Of a stretch of 64,000 bases of DNA, positions 1-12,100 are shown one piece after another (position 1 is the first letter of the stretch; every line of letters starts with the position of its first letter). A model generated the notes under the pieces. The model was not told where the DNA came from. It made no database searches and worked only from the letters and a program-made list of their open reading frames with translations. The position numbers were made by a program, and so were the translations under genes. This stretch comes from Sesamia nonagrioides (Eukaryota > Arthropoda > Insecta > Lepidoptera > Noctuidae), in the NCBI GenBank assembly GCA_017933935.1, contig JADWQK010002383.1:3224001-3288000 (forward strand), given 5' to 3'.

Positions 1-265
1 CAATTTTATTGGCACGCTGAGGCCCTGTAAGCCGTAATAGAACAGTTTCCTTTAATGTCGCTAATTCTTTAAGTACGTAGGCCACGCATTGGTTTAATGG
101 CCTAATTAGCAGATAATAAATTACTGGCATAGCTTCTATACTAAGTACTTACCAATTATGATGCGAATTAAATGTTAATTTTTCACCCATGGTTACTTGT
201 ATATATAGTTTTTTAACAACTATACTATAGTTACAGGTTGAATCAACGATAGCTTGAACTGTGTG

Positions 266-475
266 TTGGGTGTCGTAAGAGGCGACTAAGGAAATTCTCA
301 CCAGGGAAGCGGGCAGCAGCGCTTCTCCTGTGGAATATCAAATTACTGCGATCCCCAACCTGCCTGCCAAGCGTGGGATTATGGCAAACCCCACAAAAGC
401 AATGAAAGCTTTGGGGGAGGCCTTTGTCCGGCAGTGGACCTATTTAGGCTGAAGAAAAGTAAGAAGAGGTGGAAC
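266..475 (+). mobile_element. Mini-RTE derivative (leader joined to 3' tail), copy m1
   Basis: An RTE-type leader (gtgtcgtaagaggcgacta, then accagggaagcgggcagcag) is joined directly to the last 50 or so bases of the same LINE (gaggcctttgtccggcagtg, aggctgaagaa). All coding sequence is missing. The same structure recurs at 34884 and 49698. Confidence 0.65.
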
Positions 476-809
476 TCAAACCTCAGACATACAAATATCG
501 ATGTCATTATTTACCGCAAATAAAATAAGAGAGTGAGCTTTCACTTGGAATTTTACATTATTAGCCATTACAGGTCAGTTTTCGAGTTTTTATTCCATAA
601 TTACGCTCATGATGCCCAACACTTTATAGTTTAATAAAAAAAATACTTTCTTCATTATGGTCTAATGTATTAAACCTACGTACGAAGATTTCTCTAAGTG
701 TCTACAACAGGCAAACAGGAAGTTAACAGTTATTAATTATCACCATTAAGTCTCATAATGTCGTTTTGTTACATGTAGTAGGTAAAGTTAAGTCGTATCT
801 TTCATTTAT

Positions 810-975
810 TAATTATTAGATGCGCCCGCGTTTACATCCGCGTAACTTTCAATCCCGTAGGAATATACTTATGAATATAAAGTATCTTATGTGTTATTAC
901 TCATTATAAACTATCTGTGTGCCAAATTTCATCTAAATCCGTTTAGGAGTTTTTGCGTGAAAGAGTAAAAGGCAT
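810..975 (-). repeat. Short interspersed repeat, family E
   Basis: Contains the dispersed phrase aaactatctgtgtgccaaat followed by ttcatctaaatccgtttagg; relatives lie at 41870-42090 and 49355-49530. There is no coding content. Its wording resembles short non-autonomous elements common in Lepidoptera. Confidence 0.45.
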
Positions 976-1189
976 CCTTCCATACATCCCCACAAACTTT
1001 CCATTTATTGAGATTAATGCATGTAGACAGATGTACCATATCAACTTATTACTATTTAGGTACCCAATTGAAATTTTGATTTTTGTATTGTGTCACTTAT
1101 TATATAAACTGGGAAGGTCATATGATATACCTTGCAATAATGAACATAGAAGTTATAAGTACCTACTACCCACTTTTCAGAATGTATCC

Positions 1190-1625
1190 TTGGGGTGCAC
1201 CGACCACCTTCAGCTTTTGGGTGTTGAGATTTCCTCGAACCACAAGTTTGGGCGAATCATTGGGTCCAAGGCCAAGGTGGCTGCCAGGCAACTTGGCGTA
1301 ATCGCAAAGGTCCAGCGGTACTTCACGCCAAGACAGCTTATAATTTTATACAAAGCAGAGGTCCGTTCGCATGTAGAGAACTGCAGTCACATATGGGCTG
1401 GTGGTGCAAAATGCCACCTGGCTACTTTGGATTCAGTGGAGAGACGTGCGAAGAGGCTAATTGACGACCCATATTTATCTCAAAACGGTCTCCAGAGCCT
1501 GAATTCCGGCGAAGAGTACCCAGCCTATTGGTGTTCTATAGGATGCATTTTGGAGAGTGTGCGAGGGAAGTGCATTATTTAACTCCCCCATCTCCGTTCC
1601 GACACAATTACCTAATTTTAAAAAA
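1190..1625 (+). pseudogene. Decayed LINE reverse-transcriptase C-terminus (CR1/Jockey-like)
   Basis: The frame shows LQLLGVEISSNHKF, then KVAARQLGVIAKVQRYFTP, YKAEVRSHVENCSHIWAGG and SVERRAKRLIDDP. This is the usual region after the RT palm in CR1/Jockey-type LINEs (LGV, then a FTP-LYKA-RPHVEYCSHLWAG block). The C-terminal continuation (VFYRMHFGECAREVHYLTPP) is in another frame from about 1528, so a frameshift separates the two parts. No RT catalytic core remains. Flanking bases 475-810 and 1630-2190 show nothing recognisable. Confidence 0.65.
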
Positions 1626-2211
1626 GACTATTCAGTTTCTACAACGGTCTGTGGATTTAAGCTATTTTAAAAATTTATCTCCATATACGTGTATGTTTCA
1701 ATATCACACCCTTAGGTAACTCTAAACCATTTGTATGTTTCGGTTGGCGTAGCAGTAGCAGTAATTTTCCACATCGACGCCGACGCTGCCACTTTAAAAA
1801 ATAAACTTCCGTTTTGCAGTTTTTTTCATTACTTAGTGTCACTAAGACTGAGCATCTTTTGGGGTCGGCAGAAGTACTGAGGTAAATAAAAAGTTGGAGC
1901 AAAACGGTTGGTGGTCGTTGTGCCGAAACAAGCCTAAGAATGTGCTTAGCAAGGAACGGCGAAGCATCGTGTTTTTTGTCATCTCCTTATTAAGATATGG
2001 AGATACATATAATGTATATGCAACTATTTGGTTGTTTTCTTCACGCGGTAATCGTTAATTACATCTATTGTAATCAACACTTTTAACTGCTATATCCTCG
2101 ACTGTTGTAGGAGATACAATTGTGGATTTTTAAAATATCTAACACAGTTTTAGTCAGCTATTTAAAACCATTGTTTTGTACAGCTGTGGGATATTATATT
2201 CTCTGTTAAAT

Positions 2212-2570
2212 CATCATCATCTCAGCGTTAATCCCAGTCGCATCCGAAGCTCTTTCAGCTTTGGAGACTGGGGTTCGCTTTACCAGTGTAACTGGTGATT
2301 TGGCTAAGCGTCAATATTTTCCGTGAAGCGACTGCCGTCTGACCTCCACAACCCGAAGGCGATATCTAAGCTTTGCAGTTAGATCAATTGCTGAACTTTT
2401 GAGGGCTGTAACAACCCGTAACGACTAGGTGTTCGTATACCAACCGGGACCAACGGCTTAACGTGCTTTCCGAGGCAGCACGACCAGACCAATGCAATTA
2501 TTCATATTCATGCATAGAAATATTTGCACTGCGCGGGGATCGAACTCGCGCCTCTACACCACGCAGGCTG
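2212..2570 (-). mobile_element. tRNA-derived SINE family A, near full length, with 18-bp target duplication
   Basis: On the minus strand it has a tRNA-like head with a B box (cgagttcgatccccgcgc), a body with the conserved phrase gtgcctcggaaagcacgtta-like text, and an ATG-repeat tail. The bases TTATATTCTCTGTTAAAT occur on both sides (2194-2211 and 2571-2588), a perfect 18-bp target-site duplication. It is therefore a fairly young retroposed insertion. Confidence 0.8.
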
Positions 2571-2738
2571 TTATATTCTCTGTTAAATGAAGCCTATTAA
2601 TGGGTAGAGAAATTTTTATTTACCTACAACCTACATTTTGCATTTTCTTTTCGTCTTGACTCAAGAATTTAGAATTCATATATTATGTCAATAACCTCGA
2701 AGCAATAAAACAAGCGACTTAGAATTCGCGTAGACAAA

Positions 2739-2837
2739 ATGGAAGCGGATGAATTTCTAGAATATAGTGCATTATTAGAATTACCTACGGCGAGTAAAAA
2801 TAAGATCACCGTTATAATATTTAATCAACTTCGTTAG
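2739..2837 (+). other. Small ORF, 32 codons, unknown
   Basis: ATG to TAG reading MEADEFLEYSALLELP and onward. The opening resembles the acidic start of some PIF/Harbinger-type nucleases, but nothing downstream continues it. It could be a transposon relic, an upstream ORF of the host gene, or chance. Low support. Confidence 0.2.
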
Positions 2838-2918
2838 CACAAAACAAAAAATGTGTCTCCAGCTGATCGCTTCCGCCGCGAGCAACGTCGTGGCCCCACC
2901 AAGCGGAACCATGCAGGA

Positions 2919-2970
2919 TGACGTCAGAGCGGCGCGCGCGCATAAAAAACTTTCACTTTTCTTTCACTGC
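2919..2970 (+). promoter_or_regulatory. Putative core promoter of the secreted-protein gene
   Basis: TGACGTCA (CRE/ATF palindrome) at 2919-2926, a TATA-like cataaaaaac at 2941-2950 and an initiator-like ttcactg near 2964-2969 lie in order, about 200 bases before the start codon at 3166. The stretch 2860-3000 is GC-rich in an AT-rich setting. Inferred from position and motifs only. Confidence 0.4.
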
Positions 2971-3165
2971 CAAGGCTCGGCCCGCGGCCGCACACTGTCG
3001 TCATAATCATATAATGTTTATAACAATATAGCTATTGTTTCAAATTATTACCTAAATTGTACAGGAAATGTGGAAACGATAACGAGCCGTATGGAGTTAA
3101 TAACGTAACGTTACTGTTTCCTACGTTATTTATTGTTAAGACTTGTTATGACGCAAAGAACGATT

Positions 3166-3177
3166 ATGAATAAATAT
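3166..3177 (+). CDS. Exon 1 of the secreted-protein gene (start codon, 4 codons)
   Basis: ATG AAT AAA TAT is followed directly by a strong donor GTAAGTAT. Joined in phase 0 to the exon at 4081 it supplies the charged N-region (MNKY) of an otherwise headless signal peptide. The start was chosen because exon 2 opens with a hydrophobic core and no usable in-frame ATG. A four-codon first coding exon is common in insect cuticle-type genes. Inferred without transcript evidence. Confidence 0.65.
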
Positions 3178-6100
3178 GTAAGTATACAAAAGTAGCTTGA
3201 CATATTGTTGACAATGCTCTAAGTGCTCTGTTTAACAAGCATCTTGTCTTCTTTGTCAATGAACGTGATGTAAGATGTGGGCATTGCAGCATTTTTTGTT
3301 TTCTGCACATGTTGTTGTTAATGGTCTTAGAGTTTACAGTCGTCTATAGATAGGATCTACGAGTAAGATGGCGACGACTAAGACGAGAAAAATCCACCTA
3401 TATTTATTTCTTACGCTTATTTCTTACTCACTAGCTAACTAAACCCAAACCGTATGAAGGAACGGAGATGATCATCATTCATATCTGTTCCATCATCGGA
3501 CGACCCGTCGTACGGTGAGTTTCCACTCTTACTTTGTTGACATTACAACGATCCGAAGGAACCGTTTCGCCTCTTATTTTGTACTGCATACATCGAGGGA
3601 CTGTAACAATTTGCCAGCGGCCGTGTTTCCGTCGGACAACAATTTAAGTGTCTTCAAGACTAGAGTGAATAGGCTCTTAATAAACTAGCGCGTTTTAGCA
3701 TCAACGATTGCATCACTGTTTAGCAACCAGGCGGCCAAGCACTAGTGTGCTTGGCCGCAGTCCGTAAACTGTCATAATTTATAAAAAAAAAGTTAAAAAG
3801 GTGACAAAGAGGTGCAAGTTCCCAGAGTTATTCCTGTATGTATATTTCTGTCTGGAATAGTTGAGGGACACGTCCTTTAAATAACACTTATGGGTGCCTT
3901 GTAACACAATCTGTTTGTAGGAATGATATAAAGAATAATATAAAAGATCCAAAATTTGAAATTTTACATTATTCGAAAATGCCAAAAACACTTTTCGTAC
4001 ACACGCCGGGTGACACTGGTCGCTAAGTCAATCAAATCAAGTTTACACAGCCATTCACTAACTTTGGATTTCTTTCCCAGTTATGGATCTGCGTGGCATG
4101 CCTGGCGTCCTCGCTGGCTGCCCCAGCGCCAGCGCAGCGTCCGCAGTTATATCTTGACATCATCGACATGGCTGCCATCAGTAGGATGTCACCGCAACAG
4201 CTGGAATCGCTCGCTGAAGGTCTAGCAGCTGAAGAGATTATGAGGTAAGCCAATTACATAAATTAATATAATATTGATCTTTTGCAAGGCCAGTAGGTAT
4301 ACAGCAAATTAAGAGACTAGAGATAGTTAATAGTCAGCGGGTAGTAACCCAGAGTACGATCTACATTTCTTTTATTGTTTTTTGTTTTCACTGAGATAAT
4401 ATGTATATTATTTTATATAAAAAATCCTCCGCTTCTCAAGTATGAGTGTGCGGGTTCTATTCCAGGCCAGGCAAGTACCAATGTAACTTTTCTAAGTTAT
4501 ATGTACTTTCTAAGTATATCTTGGATACCAATGACTGATTATAAGCTGAAGGAAAACATCTTGACGAAGCCTGGACTTTAAGTCTGAAATCGCCAACCCG
4601 CATTGAGCAAGCGTGGCGATAACGCTCAGTATTCTTCTCTGTATGAGAGGAGAGCTGTGCCCAGCAGTGGGACGATAAATAGGTTGATGATGATGATGAC
4701 ATAAAAATTCTTTTCGGATGCCTAATAAATATTAGGACAAAACATGACTTTTTGTAGTTTTATATAGATTCTTTTTGGATTCAAAATTTAGCTTTTCTCG
4801 AAGATAAATTTTCTAATTGTTTTACCAGGACAAAGCGGTCGTCAGCCCAAGCGCTAACTGCAGTGGTATCCAAAGCATCGTCAGGGCTACAAACCAAAGT
4901 AGGCCTGCTGGGTCAGGCGTCCGCCTTCCTCTCGTCTGCCTCCAGTAAGACCAGCGAACATGGCGACGAGGGCCATGGATACAATTATGAACCAGTAAGA
5001 CATATATTATGAAAATATCTCCTAATAGTAGCCCTATTTGACAGAGGTCATCAGAAAATAGTCAAACAATGCAATGTTTTTTGAAAATAGGGTTCATTTA
5101 TAAACATTTTATTAATTGATTTTCTTTGACCATAAATACAAGCAACAATCACACCTAACAAATGATTCATACAATAGCTACAATGAACTCTAACTTTTGT
5201 GAAACAGAACTTAATAGTTCCTGCTGAATGTAATTATACATGATGTCTGGTGAAGCCGTATGGAGGACGGGTCTTATCATTTGTGTTGCAATGTGTGCCG
5301 GGTACGATGCGCCAAATGTTGTTGTCTCCCTCTGGGCAGCATCGTTGGTCATTTGTTGGGTTTACCATTGTATCACCTCGCTCAACTGCCGTCTTCCTTT
5401 CTATTCACTAAGTTTTTTTGAGTGAATAGGCTCTTAATAACTAGCGCTTAACCATCAACGATTGCATCACTACTTACCGTTAAGCGGGATTGCGGTCAAG
5501 CACTGATTTATAGTTATAAAACAAAAACATTTTCTTTCAGCACCATGACGAAAAATACGACTACTGGGGTCTGAAGAAATCAATCCTCTACACTCTGTTC
5601 CAAGCCGTGAAGGCCATCACTGGTGGGGTGACGATCCTGAAGGGACAGCTCATCAAGGGAGGTGGAGCCCTCGCCGCCACGCTCGGCAAGGTCATTTCCG
5701 GGAAGGGAGACGTTGTCAGCAACCTCGGCAAGAAGATCGTCAGCTCCGCAGCGCTTAGCCACAAGAAACCACATTGTGAGTACTGTCGTTAACTAGAGTT
5801 TTGGGTGCTGCTACCACTGTCAGTTCATCTGTCTAACTTGGAGTTCATTTTAATGAATTTCTGTCCGTAATCTACAGGAGATTACTTAAGTAAATATAGA
5901 TTTAGCGGTTTTTACTTACTTTTGTGAAAACGAAGTTTATTTGAAAGTTTCTTTCTCCATGCTTGTTCAACACAAAACTAAACTTCTATGAGCTTGACAT
6001 TAGTAGCTAAAAGTTACGTTTAAGTTAACAACAATGCTGATTTAGTTTATCGTGGTGCTTATGAAGATGCAGCTTGACGGCTTGAAGGAAGGCTTGTGCT

Positions 6101-9100
6101 ATAAGATAATAATCAATACTCATTTAATCCGATTAATAAAGGTTTTTGTGCCACGATCTCCAAGCTACTCAACGGGACTTATGAAGGATCTCAACGTAAA
6201 AGTACGAATTAATTATAATTAGAACTACAAAAACTGGGCCATGCATGGCATGGGTTTGGTCAATTAAATGTTATGTATATGTAATAGTTAATTAAGCTGC
6301 CAAAATAGATAGCAATTATAATTATTTACATACTTAGTTTATGTAACATTTGTGTTAATGGGTTGTTACATATCTATCTAATATATAAATGTTGCCACAC
6401 TCTTAATTACTTGTGTAATAAATAAGTTAAAGATTGATGCTCAAAGTACCATAAGTGAAAGGGTTACTCTAACACACATTGATTGCCATACAAATGTTTA
6501 TTACATAGAAACGTATCTATTAGTTCAAAGAACAGCTTAGTATTTACATGGAAAAAGGCTGGAACATTGAAGACAAATTGATGACTGATTGAGCCCTAGA
6601 AGAACTTTATATAAATTAAGAATTATATTCTACCTCAGTAACTCTAACTTATGCATAGGTTAAGCACTTCATGAGATGTTAGTCAATGCAATATTGTTGT
6701 TCTGTTTGATTTTTTCGCATTCTTATGATTTAATTGCAATTATTAATTTATATCCAAAAAAGTTTTCTTAAAATAAAGGCGTATACATAATTACATAATA
6801 TACAATATGTAAAGAAAACCCCGTCCGACCCAAAAGGATAATGATGATGATGATGTTCCCGATCGATTTCGGCCACAGCGACCACTTCGACTCCTAGCCG
6901 ATGATTTGGCGCTCATGCACCCCAAAAAAAAAGGATGATAAATATTAGGTATACACATGATCAAATAAAATATGAAATTTTACGGAATCATCATAGTGAC
7001 AATACTAATTAATTTTGAAATAATCTTTTTTTTCCGCGAATTAATTACAACTTCCCCAAAATTTGGTAATTTTTTAAAAAGTGATAACACCCTTTGTGAC
7101 GGAGCGAATAGCGATGCGATCACGTGCGTCCTGCCCTGCCCCCCTTCACCCGCATGCACTGCATGCATTAGGTTACCTCGCTTTTCCGAAATAATATTTA
7201 TTTTCTTAGGGTTTTTTTTTAAGTTTAGCCCGACTTTGTAGGCATTATTAGAATCAGTTATCGATACCTAACAATACCTTAACGGATCGGACAGGGTTTT
7301 CTACATATTGTATACAATATGTAAAGAAAACCCTGTCCGATCCGTACCCATAAGGATAATAAAGGTTAGGTAAACACTTGACCAAATATAATATAAAATT
7401 TTAAATAATCATCATAGTAACAATACTAATGAATTTTGAAATAATCCTTTTTTCCCGGGTATTAATTCCAATTTCCCCGAAATTTGGTAATTTTTAAAAA
7501 AGTGACAACACCGGTATTATTATAAGCGAATAGCGACGCGACCAAACGTCACAGGTGCCGCGTGCCCTGCCCCCCGCCGCCCGCGGAAGGGGTTGCTCAC
7601 CGCACAAGTATTAAGTTACCTCTTTTTGCGAAATAATAATTAATTTTTTTGGGGGATTTTTTTTAAGTTTAGCCTGTCTTTGTGGGCATTAGTAGAATCA
7701 GTTATCGATACCTAACAATACCTTCACGGATCGGACAGGGTTTTCTTTACATATTGTATAGAAAGAGTCACTGAAAGCAATGTATTAAAATTATTTTATT
7801 AAAGAGTTTTCTTTATATGATATGCTGCTAAAATAACTATAGTTACAATTTAAGCCGAATTAAAAATAAACCCAAGCTTAAAAACATTTTGTTTCAGACT
7901 ACTCATTGATTTATTTTAGTTTATAAAACTGCCTTAAGATATTAAATCCGCCTTCGTTACAATAAATGTGCTGACTCATAAATTAATTAATATAATATTA
8001 CGATTTATTGAAAGTGGTTTATAACCATTTTGTGAATAAATATATATGAATAAACAAAAATTGTTTGTGTGTGATATCTTGTGGTTTCCTTTCTTTGTTT
8101 ATTAAAGACTAACTTACCTAATATTTAAATACAGTTGTGCTCTATTTTTATAATTATTATTCTAATACCTATGTAGCTACTCAATCGGTCAGAAATACTG
8201 CAAAAAAATTTAGTAACTGTTTATCAATTTCGAGATATTAAAATATTATAAAATATTAAAGTCTGAATTTTACAACGCCAGATAATTTTAATAAAGTTAC
8301 GTCTGACATACATTGTCAGATGTAACTTTTAATCCACGATTTAAATACACCAATATTGGTAAAATACTTGACATCGGCTTCACTTGCCATAAATAAAAAT
8401 AGCAATATATCTGTAGATTGAAAAATCTGTCCCAATAAGAATTAAATAATTCATGATTAAAATTTCAAGACTTGTGTCTTAAGACCATATATTCATAATG
8501 GCGCCGATTCTTTTGTTCATAAACTATATAAGCCCCGCACGATGATATTGCGATTGGCGGCCATCTTGGTGACGTAGTCGAACTCGCTCCGTCGGTACCG
8601 TTAGCAAGTTCAGTCCGCGCTTATCCACTTACGCACATCGAATATTTTTGTTAGCTTTTTGTTTTTGTTATCCTGTTTTATTATTGTTCTTGAGTTTTGT
8701 TGTTTAGTTTTGTTAGCTGTTACTCGTTTAAATGAGTAAGAAATTAATTAACAGTCGTGCTCGTGAAATTATAATTTAATTATCCATTATTTTTATTAGT
8801 GTCCACTTTAGTGGACAATTATTTTGTTAAAGAGAAAAAGGACTGTAAGTTAGTTCTTGAAAGTATAAACCGTGCTTTAAAAAGTGCTTCGGACACTACT
8901 GAGGACATTTTAATACCGAAGCAACTGCTAATAGTTATTAAAAATATTTTGCAAAATTCTACCAAGTCACGGAGCGTGTGGCATGTGCCACAGGCGTTGC
9001 AAAAAATACTGTGACAAAATTGCGACGAGAGCATGAGTCAGAAACAGCCAGTGGCAGCAAAATGAGAACTCTTACTAAAGGAAAAAGACAAAAGAAGGAA

Positions 9101-12100
9101 TATTTCGGCATGTATACGGTGAGGAGAGAAATACCCACAATGCGCAAAATATTGGCGGCATCAAAAGTAGACCTTAATTATACTGGTAGTGAAACTACAT
9201 TAAGAAAAATAATTAAATGTGATTTAGGCTACCAAAAAAGACTGGCTCTAATTGAAAGACCACAAATTCAAGCGTGGAGGGCTAAATATTTACGACGTAT
9301 GAAAGAAAATGACTCGCTTGGTATTAACAAAAGACCCGTTATTTATCTCGACGAAACGTGGATACACGCACACTTCACAGTAAAAAAATGTTGGCAAACA
9401 ACAACCGATGTCGGAGTGAGATGGAACGACAGCCCCGGCCGCCAATGGATAATAGTTCATGCGGGAAGTTAAAGCGGTTTTGTTTACAATGCCCTTTTAA
9501 TGTTTAAAGCAGACACCAAAACGGGGGATTACCATGATCAAATGAATGCTGAGAATTTCATCAACTGGCTTACAGAAAAATTAGTACCCAACATACCACG
9601 CAACTCCATAATTGTGATGGACAACGCCCCTTATCACAGTAGGGAAGAGAATAGGCCACCAAGTATGAACAATAAAAAAACAGTTGATGGTTGAATGGCT
9701 ACAAGCTCACGACATCGACTTTTCCAACGACAGTACAAAACCTGAACTGTATTTATTAATTAAACGGCACAGACCGGCGAAAATCATAAAATTGACAATT
9801 TATTAGCTGGCAGTGGCCATGAGGTCGTTAGATTACCACCCTACAACTGCGACCTCAACCCCATTGAGTACATCTGGAACCTGGTAAAGATGAGGGTGTC
9901 AGAAAAGAATGTGGAGCAGTTGGAAAGTCGCATTGAAGCTCTGACGTTGGAGGCGTTGGCGTCAATAACTCCAGGTGACTGGCGAAAGGAAGTTAATCAT
10001 GTTAAACGGCTTGAAGAGGAATATTGGAATAAAGATCGAATAACTGACGAGTTATTTGTCATAAATACGGCAGACGACAGTGAATCATACGACAGACACA
10101 GAAAGCAGTTCTGATTTGGAAGACTATATGAGTGGAATTGAATAAATAGGGTAAGATTATATTGAATTACATATAAACATTTTTTTACATACTATCCTGG
10201 TTTTATTTATAAGCTGATAGATGTAGGTAGTAATTAAAACATGACTGCTACACAGTGGACTCTGGTTCAATTCCCGCTCGCAAATTAACAGAAATGTAGT
10301 TAATAAAAATTAGTATACATGTAAGAAAAATATATGAATAAGTATATTTTTCTTACGTCTACAAGAATTATTTCCTTGAAATTTTTAATAATGAAAGTTT
10401 ATTTGTCAGAATATGGATGAGTAGGTATAAAGAGTGTATGTATAATAAAATTATAAAATACAAATAAACCGTTAACCCCAGTTTATTAATTTTGCATTTA
10501 ACATTCTTTTGCTAGCTGTCCTTTTGCGTGACAGATGACGTCACAAAGCTGTTATTGTGACAAGGTTCCATCGCAATATCATCGTGCGGGGCTTATACAA
10601 ATTTTAAGCTATAACTCGCGCAGATAAAGAAAAGATCTGTAAATGGCGTCCGCTCGCATGCGTTCTCACTCATTCTCTATCGCTGTCTATACTCACACAG
10701 TGAAGTAAGCGCTGCAAAAAAAATCGTCGATCAGGAATTCAGGATTCGCTTTCCAAGCTACTTTGATGCACTCATTGCACTCCGAGTTATCGTTAATTTC
10801 GTTCCGTTAAAGTCTCTGTTATTTTGTTGTTTTTGTTGATATTATTGTTTTTGTTGAGTTTGAACAATCAAACTCAAGAAAAACAACAATAAAAACAAAC
10901 ATAACAACAAACAAGTGAAATGTCAGATTTACGTTGTAAATAACAATATTTACAACGTAAATTTGACATTTTACTATCTTAGCATTTGGTTTGTGATTAA
11001 ACAATGGCATGTTTTGTCAACCGTACCATAAGTATCCGCCGCCATTTTCAGATCTTTTCTTTATCTGCGCTAGTTATAAGTGCATTTTTGTATTTCATTA
11101 AAAAAAGGATACAAGATAACATTTTAGTTTAATTCTATCAAATTAAGAGACTCCATAGACAGTTTAGACGCGATTATAAACATGGCGACCAAAAATACGT
11201 CGACTTACTTTAGGCACAGACAAATTTTATCTGCTCTCCTTTACTTAATGACATAAAAAGAAAAGGATGCACTAGACTTAATTTTAATTTAGTTTGCGAA
11301 CAAAGTAATTGGGGCCATCATCCAATGAATTCACATAAAAAATAATGACGTACTATTTAGGTGTCCATTTACGTACACAACTCACTTTACAATAAAAGCT
11401 ATAACACGTCCAATTAAAACAGTGACGTATTCTGTCGCCATGATAAGCTGTAGGCAAATGAATGGGGAAAAAGCACCGATAGTGTTATCTAATAAATGTT
11501 TGTAAGTATTTTGACCACAAAATAAAACGTAATTTATCATATAATATTTAATATCAATAATTATTTGTCCTGGTATGTCATAGGTGTTGTTATTAAATCC
11601 GTTTCCCAGGGGAAAACGAGATTGTGTGTACTGGCATATCTATGTAGTTAGCTCAATGAGGTCATGATTATGAGGACTTATCTATATATTGCTTATGTAC
11701 TTGCCATACTACCTAAGAGTTGCCATGGGAGTTTATTTATTTAATTTAAAAAAAGAAGTCTGTTTAACTGTTCATTGCTTCGTTATTTTTTGGCATATGG
11801 CCATTAATAAAGCCTCATTTATCTATAGTTCGGTTGATATAAACCCCATTATTCCTAAACGATGTTTAAAGTTAACTAGTGATTAGCGATTTTTTAATCA
11901 TAAATATTAGACGTTTATACGTCACTTAACTTTAATCATCGATTATGAATAAACCCCTTAAACACTGATGTGTTTATTCATAAAAATGTATGGGTAAAGA
12001 ATCGCTAATCAATAGTTAACTTTAAACATCATTTATGAATAAGGGCGGTAGTATACGGGGACTCCCTGAAGGCGGCGTGCTTTCGTGAGCGGAATAATGT

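Noticed and set aside
5607..5792. Stand-alone 61-codon ORF
   Set aside because: It is part of exon 4 of the host gene; its ATG is not exposed and the last codons run past the donor at 5776.
10819..11010. 63-codon minus-strand ORF
   Set aside because: Lies inside the palindromic interior of a MITE; hydrophobic by AT bias only.
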